The notes under the pieces are model-generated. The model had not been told where the DNA came from, made no database searches, and saw only the letters and a list, made by a program, of their open reading frames with translations. The position numbers were made by a program, and so were the translations under genes. From an uncultured Bacteroidota bacterium (GTDB lineage: Bacteria; Bacteroidota; Bacteroidia; JADZBD01), in the NCBI GenBank assembly GCA_937924855.1, contig CALEYQ010000045.1, forward strand, positions 1 to 64,000: a stretch of DNA of 64,000 nucleotides. Reading direction: 5' to 3'. Below are positions 59,587 to 64,000 of this stretch, piece after piece. How positions within the stretch are numbered: the first letter of the stretch is position 1; each line of letters opens with the position of its first letter.

Positions 59587-61152
59587 ATGCCGAAGGTAGG
59601 ATCCGATCATTTGTTCCGGCTGATAAAATCGCTCAATAGGGCTGAAATACGGTATTTTAAAAAGACAGAGGCCGCAAAAAAGCATAAGGATGCCACCCAG
59701 AATATTTTGCTTTTTGAAAGTCTTGAAAAAGAAAACGAATACGAGGAGATAAAAATCCGCACCGGACTGGAGGACAAAATTCCTTCCAAGAATTTTGCCG
59801 TTGCCAAACTCAGATTGTACGAAGCAGTTTTGAATGCTCTCGGGGAATTCCACAGCTCCGGCACTCAGGATGCCACCATAAAAAAGGAAATTCACTTTGC
59901 CGAAATTCTTTTCAAAAAATCCCTTTACGAACAATGCAAAAAGGTTTTGGATGGGGCGAGGAAAAAGGCCGAAAAATTTCAGAAGCACTATTTTCTTATT
60001 GAAATAAGCCAATGGGAAAAGCGGCTTATTGAAAAGGACAACTATGCAGGAATTTCGGAAGTCGACCTGGGCGCCATTCGTGAGCGTGATGCCCAGCTGG
60101 CTTCGTGGATTGCCAATTTCAACGACTTCTGGGATTTGAAGTCACGCTTTTTTATGATTTTGAATAAAGGCGGCAGGGCACGAAGCGGAGAAGATGAAGA
60201 AAAATTCAAGGCCGTAATCAACGATCCCCGCCTGAACGATCCCAACAAAGCTACTACGGTACAAAGCCGCTACCTCTTTCATCATATTTACAGTGCTTAT
60301 TATTTTGGGATGGGGGAATATCAGAGTTGTTACGAGCACCTGGGTTCCAATATTTCACTGATGGAGCGCAACCTTGAAATTTTTGAGGAAGAGCCCAATG
60401 CTTATTTTTCGGTTCTCACCAATGCCATTTTTGTGGGAACCCGACTAAAGAAATATACGGAAGTGCTTCCCATGCTTGACAAACTCCGGAAAATTCCAGA
60501 GATTTTTCCTATTGCCGGAAATGAAGATCTTGAACTGAAACTTTTTTCTTCCCGCACCAGCATAGAAATTTCTTTTTACAATACCATTGGAGATTTTGAG
60601 AAGGGGATTGAACTGATGGAGGAAATAGAAGAGGGGATAGAGCGGTTCGGATCAAAAATAAATCCTGTTCGAAGGGGATTTTTTTACCTGAACCTTGCCG
60701 TAGCCTGTTTCGGAGCCGGGAAAACAAACCTGGCCCTGCGCTGGATTAATTTATTGCTGAATGATTCGGAAATAGAAGAGAACCAGGACATCCACTGTTT
60801 CGCTAAAATATTTGATTTGATTGTACATCTTGAATTGGGCAATGAAGACCTCATTCCCTATACCTACAAATCTACTTCCCGCTATTTAAAAAAACGAAAG
60901 CGGGTGTATCGATTTGAATCGGTGTTTCTGGATTTTGTGGATGATTTGATGAAGCGAAAAGAACTGGAACCGCAACGGGTAAAATATGAAAAGCTTGCGG
61001 CAGACCTAAAGGAATTACGGGAAGACAAACACGAAAAGGCCATTTTCGAGTATTTCGATTTTCATGCCTGGGCCCTGGCCAAATCATTGCGACGCGAATT
61101 TGGGGAAATCATCCGCGAAACGGCAGGTATTCAAACTACCGGTCTGAAGTAA
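59587..61152 (+). CDS. Conserved alpha-helical (TPR-like) hypothetical protein
   Basis: A 521-residue cytoplasmic protein without signal peptide. It is almost entirely helical with paired-helix spacing similar to TPR arrays (FAEILFKKSLYEQCKKVLDGARKKAEKF; FFYLNLAVACFGAGKTNLALRWINLLL). The N-terminus (LFRLIKSLNRAEIRYFKK) is a motif I have met in Bacteroidota hypothetical proteins of this size. Function unknown. It is transcribed alone; the 3' end overlaps thiL by 17 bp. Confidence 0.7.
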   Translation: MPKVGSDHLFRLIKSLNRAEIRYFKKTEAAKKHKDATQNILLFESLEKENEYEEIKIRTGLEDKIPSKNFAVAKLRLYEAVLNALGEFHSSGTQDATIKKEIHFAEILFKKSLYEQCKKVLDGARKKAEKFQKHYFLIEISQWEKRLIEKDNYAGISEVDLGAIRERDAQLASWIANFNDFWDLKSRFFMILNKGGRARSGEDEEKFKAVINDPRLNDPNKATTVQSRYLFHHIYSAYYFGMGEYQSCYEHLGSNISLMERNLEIFEEEPNAYFSVLTNAIFVGTRLKKYTEVLPMLDKLRKIPEIFPIAGNEDLELKLFSSRTSIEISFYNTIGDFEKGIELMEEIEEGIERFGSKINPVRRGFFYLNLAVACFGAGKTNLALRWINLLLNDSEIEENQDIHCFAKIFDLIVHLELGNEDLIPYTYKSTSRYLKKRKRVYRFESVFLDFVDDLMKRKELEPQRVKYEKLAADLKELREDKHEKAIFEYFDFHAWALAKSLRREFGEIIRETAGIQTTGLK

Positions 61153-62185
61153 AAGCGTTCCAACCCTGGGCAACCAGCGGAACCGAAGTGCCCTGACGGG
61201 AAATTAATTGATAGCCGGATGATTTTGAAGTCATGTGTCCGATAACGGATACCCGTTTTTCGGATTTTATTTTTTCAAATTCGGTTAGGGGAATGGTGAA
61301 AAGCAATTCATAATCTTCTCCTCCGTTTAAGGCACAAACCGTTGGGTCGAGTCCAAATTCTTTTGCCCTTTCTTCGGTTTGAAAGTCGACAAGAATTTTT
61401 TCTTCAAACAGCACGGCGCCCAGATCAGAAGCATTGCACAGGTGCAGCACTTCAGATGCAAGTCCGTCGGAAATATCAATCATGGAACTGGGTTTTACTC
61501 CCAAAGAAGCAAACATGGCAACTACATCAGCACGGGCTTCGGGCTTTAATTGCCTTTCCAGAATATAATCGTTCCCTGAAAGGTCGGGCTGGATTTTTGG
61601 ATTTTCCATGAAAACAGATTTTTCCCGAAGAAGCACCTGAAGTCCCATATAAGCACCGCCAAGGTCGCCGCTAACACAAATTAAATCATTTTCATTCGCA
61701 CCTTTACGGTAAACAATATCCTGTTCCTTTGCCATCCCTAAGGCAGTAATTGAAATTACCATGCCCGAATGGCTGCTGCTGGTATCACCGCCTACAAGAT
61801 CTACCCCATGTTTTTCACAGGCCATTAACATTCCGGAGTATAGTTCTTCTACCGCTTCCAGTGAGAACCGGTTAGACAATCCGATGGAAACCAAAATTTG
61901 TTTTGGTTTTGCATTCATGGCAAACACGTCCGAGAGGTTTACCATAACGGCTTTATAACCGAGGTGTTTTAGGGGAACATAACTAAGGTCGAAGTGTACT
62001 CCTTCGAGCAGCATATCCGTAGTGATTACCGTTTTTCCATCGGCAAGATTCAAAACCGCAGCGTCATCGCCTATGCCTTTCAGGGTTTCAGGGTTTTTTA
62101 TCTGAACCAAGGAGGCCAGGTGTTTGATTAATCCGAACTCTCCCAGCTCTTTCAGCTCGGTGCGGTTGTTTTTATTTTCAAGCAT
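61136..62185 (-). CDS. thiL: Thiamine-monophosphate kinase
   Basis: A 349-residue kinase making thiamine diphosphate from the monophosphate. It has IGDDAAVL near the N-terminus, TTDMLLEGVHFDL (metal-binding Asp), GGDTSSSHSGMVISITALG, VSGDLGGAYMGLQVLL, SMIDISDGLASEVLHL and GGEDYELLFT, all typical of ThiL of the PurM superfamily. The start overlaps the upstream stop by 8 bp, so it is coupled to the aspartoacylase-family gene. Length is slightly above the E. coli enzyme. Confidence 0.95.
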   Translation of the reverse strand: MLENKNNRTELKELGEFGLIKHLASLVQIKNPETLKGIGDDAAVLNLADGKTVITTDMLLEGVHFDLSYVPLKHLGYKAVMVNLSDVFAMNAKPKQILVSIGLSNRFSLEAVEELYSGMLMACEKHGVDLVGGDTSSSHSGMVISITALGMAKEQDIVYRKGANENDLICVSGDLGGAYMGLQVLLREKSVFMENPKIQPDLSGNDYILERQLKPEARADVVAMFASLGVKPSSMIDISDGLASEVLHLCNASDLGAVLFEEKILVDFQTEERAKEFGLDPTVCALNGGEDYELLFTIPLTEFEKIKSEKRVSVIGHMTSKSSGYQLISRQGTSVPLVAQGWNAFTSDR

Positions 62186-63137
62186 TTTTTTCTATTCCGA
62201 TATGAATTAAAGCATCTCCTTCATTAACCACGGGCATATTATTTATGCCGATAATATAGCCCCGGGCGGGCGCATAAAGCGCACTTTCCGATTCACCGAA
62301 AGGATCGGAAACAGAACCAATGGGCTCACCCTTGTTTACTAACGAACCGTATTTTTTATTTGTACGGAAAAGTCCGGAAACATTGGCTCGTATCCAACGG
62401 GAACCGCTGAGAATTTTTGTTTTGGATTCCTCTACGGCCACATCCAGCATTCCTGTGTTTTTCAAAAGGCGCAGGCATCCTTTTACCCCCTCGGTTACTG
62501 CCAGCTGATTAAAGCGCATGCTTTCTCCGGCTTCATAAACCAGAATGGGCTTGCCCAGCTTGCCCGCTTCTTTGCGTAATGTTTTTTCGCGGTAGGGAGA
62601 ATTTAAAATAAAAGGGGCGCCAAACTTTTTTCCAAGCGAAAGATTTTCGGCATTTGAAAAAACGCAGCGAAGCTGTGGGTAATTATTTATGCGTTTTCCA
62701 CCGGTGTGAAAATCTACCCCGAAATTTATCTGTGGAATTATTTCAGTCATCAGGTCATAGGCAATCCTGCTTCCCATAGAACCCGACGATGTGCCGGGAA
62801 AGCAACGGTTTAGATCTTTCCCGTCGGGAAGTTCGCGGCTTCCATTCAGGAAGGCCACAATGTTTACAATGGGAATGGCAATCACCGATCCCTTTTTCAG
62901 GTTCTCAAAGTGTTTTTCCCGCAACAGGGTTTTCACCACTTCAATGCCATTTATTTCATCGCCGTGAAGTCCGGAAGTGATCAGTACTTTAGGACCCGGA
63001 GTGGCCGAACGGAAAACATAAACCGGAATTTCAATTACCGTGCGGGAGGGAAGGCGGTAAGTATTTAAATAAACTTCACGGAATTCTCCCTGCCGGATTT
63101 CCTGGTTGTTTATAATGATGGGAACCGAGGGCGTCAT
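62178..63137 (-). CDS. Succinylglutamate desuccinylase/aspartoacylase family zinc hydrolase
   Basis: A 319-residue M14-like hydrolase. Zinc ligands His58 and Glu61 sit in GLHGDEINGIEV, and a third His lies in VDFHTGGKR near 146. GKDLNRCFPG and EAGESMRF (catalytic Glu region) follow. The C-terminal part (PARGYIIGINNMPVVNEGDALIHIG) is a lipoyl-like beta domain. It starts at the stop of rimK (one-base overlap), a pairing common in bacteria, suggesting action on a glutamate- or amino-acid-tailed substrate; the true substrate is unknown. Confidence 0.9.
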   Translation of the reverse strand: MTPSVPIIINNQEIRQGEFREVYLNTYRLPSRTVIEIPVYVFRSATPGPKVLITSGLHGDEINGIEVVKTLLREKHFENLKKGSVIAIPIVNIVAFLNGSRELPDGKDLNRCFPGTSSGSMGSRIAYDLMTEIIPQINFGVDFHTGGKRINNYPQLRCVFSNAENLSLGKKFGAPFILNSPYREKTLRKEAGKLGKPILVYEAGESMRFNQLAVTEGVKGCLRLLKNTGMLDVAVEESKTKILSGSRWIRANVSGLFRTNKKYGSLVNKGEPIGSVSDPFGESESALYAPARGYIIGINNMPVVNEGDALIHIGIEKNA

Positions 63138-64000
63138 CAGTTGTGCAGGTGGTATTCGTTGCGTTCCACATACTCGATTATTTTGGAGGCAATATCTACT
63201 TTGGTTGCTCCTTCAATTCCTTCCAGTCCGGGCGAGGAATTTACTTCCATTACCAGGGGTCCGCGTTTCGAGCGCAACATGTCAACGCCTGCCACGGCGA
63301 GACCAAGTTTTTTTACGGCCTTAATAGCAGTGGCTTTTTCCGCCTGACTAAGTGTTACTACAGATGCTGTTCCTCCGCGATGCAGGTTGCTGCGGAAATC
63401 GCCCGGTGCGCCCTGGCGCATCATGGCTCCCACAATCTGACCGTCAACCACGAATGCTCTGATGTCGGCGCCTTTGGCTTCTTCAATAAACTCCTGAACC
63501 AGGATATTGATTTTTACATCCAGAAAAGCTTCTATTACCGATTTGGCTGAATTGTGAGTTTCGGCCAAAATAACTCCGATTCCCTGAGTGCCTTCCAGCA
63601 GCTTAATAACACAGGGCGCGCCCCCCACACGGCTTATCAGGGCATCGATATTTTTCGGGCTTAAGGCAAAAGCAGTTTTGGGAAGATCTATTCCTGCTCT
63701 TCCCAGTAGTTGAAGACAGCGTAATTTGTCGCGGCTTCGTACCAGGGCTTGTGATTCCACGGAGGAAAAAACTTTCATCTGTTCAAACTGCCGGATAACA
63801 GCGGCTCCGTAAAATGTAACAGAGGCTCCGATCCGGGGAATAATGGCATCCACTCCAATAACTTCTTCGCCTTTATGGTAAACTTTCGGGTTGTCTTTTT
63901 CAACCACTACCACACACTTGCTATGGTCGAGTACAACCATTTCATGACCACGGGCTTGTCCGGCTTCAATGAGTCGGCGGGTGGAATAAATACCCGGATT
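63137..64000 (-). CDS. rimK: RimK-family alpha-L-glutamate ligase (5' end outside window)
   Basis: The last 287 codons of an ATP-grasp ligase; the reading frame continues to the right edge, where NPGIYSTRRLIEAG matches the usual RimK opening only a few residues from its start. The ATP-grasp core shows CVIKLLEGTQGIGVILAET, ILVQEFIEEAKGADIRAFVVDG and VMEVNSSPGLEGIEGAT (Mg-binding Glu and Asn). E. coli RimK adds glutamates to ribosomal protein S6. It is first in the visible operon with the aspartoacylase-family gene and thiL. A methionine near 63940 is internal, not the start. Confidence 0.93.
   Translation of the reverse strand, partial: NPGIYSTRRLIEAGQARGHEMVVLDHSKCVVVVEKDNPKVYHKGEEVIGVDAIIPRIGASVTFYGAAVIRQFEQMKVFSSVESQALVRSRDKLRCLQLLGRAGIDLPKTAFALSPKNIDALISRVGGAPCVIKLLEGTQGIGVILAETHNSAKSVIEAFLDVKINILVQEFIEEAKGADIRAFVVDGQIVGAMMRQGAPGDFRSNLHRGGTASVVTLSQAEKATAIKAVKKLGLAVAGVDMLRSKRGPLVMEVNSSPGLEGIEGATKVDIASKIIEYVERNEYHLHN

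Overview
The window reads as a chromosomal segment of a free-living Bacteroidota bacterium. Evidence: four secreted proteins carry type IX secretion C-terminal signals (three type A, one type B gliding-type); there are SprB-like repeats, a DUF4270 lipoprotein, a fused MurF/alanine racemase, a fused HemC/HemD and triple-propeller sensor proteins. Several start regions also carry the Bacteroidota promoter pattern TTTG-N19/21-TAnnTTTG. Coding density is high, genes alternate strands in short operons, and I see no tRNA, rRNA, IS element, phage or CRISPR array.

Layout. 1-2.9 kb: uvrC tail, a small CxxCH lipoprotein, trhO and an epimerase/threonine dehydrogenase-like gene. 2.9-9.4 kb (minus): glycogen-synthase-like gene, DUF4270 lipoprotein, glmS, murF-alr. 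9.6-13.8 kb (plus): panC, panD, UPF0104 membrane protein, rfaE2, radA. 13.8-22.8 kb: exported and envelope proteins, including a 1.1-kilo-residue SprB/PKD adhesin-like protein, an LD-carboxypeptidase and an OmpA lipoprotein. 22.9-28.2 kb: asnS, a T9SS protein, rpoN and a PAP2-like membrane protein. 28.2-32.0 kb (minus): hemA-hemCD-hemB. 32-42.5 kb: a TPR membrane protein, two CotH-family secreted proteins and a propeller/SpoIIE phosphatase. 42.6-49.1 kb (minus): a sulfur-assimilation operon (sulfite reductase, cobA, precorrin-2 dehydrogenase/TauE fusion, APS reductase, homoserine dehydrogenase). 49.2-54.8 kb: terC-like gene, metX, osmC, metZ, pepP and a hydrolase. 54.8-59.6 kb: a small membrane protein between structured repeats, then a LytTR regulator and a propeller histidine kinase. 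59.6-64 kb: a helical-repeat protein, thiL, an aspartoacylase-family gene and the 3' part of rimK.

The most notable item is the 5' region of the sulfur-assimilation operon (about 48831-49143, minus strand). A good Bacteroidota promoter is followed by a 25-codon leader ORF with codons Asn-Met-Met-Cys-Cys-Met-Met-Cys, then an intrinsic terminator. Next comes a second 23-codon Met/Cys-rich leader ORF and a second terminator, 12 nt before the sulfite reductase start. In each unit an 8-nt segment at the end of the leader ORF is perfectly complementary to the 5' arm of the following terminator, so each unit can form a mutually exclusive antiterminator. This is the geometry of ribosome-mediated attenuation, twice in tandem, apparently sensing charged Met- and Cys-tRNA. 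The operon supplies sulfide, siroheme and the homoserine precursor, and metX and metZ lie just beyond, so the control logic fits the pathway.

Other items: three intergenic hairpins sharing an ACATCCCCAT apical core (54.8, 55.1 and 59.2 kb), and three direct repeats at exact 21-bp spacing beside the LytTR regulator gene. All assignments come from reading the sequence; no database search was run.
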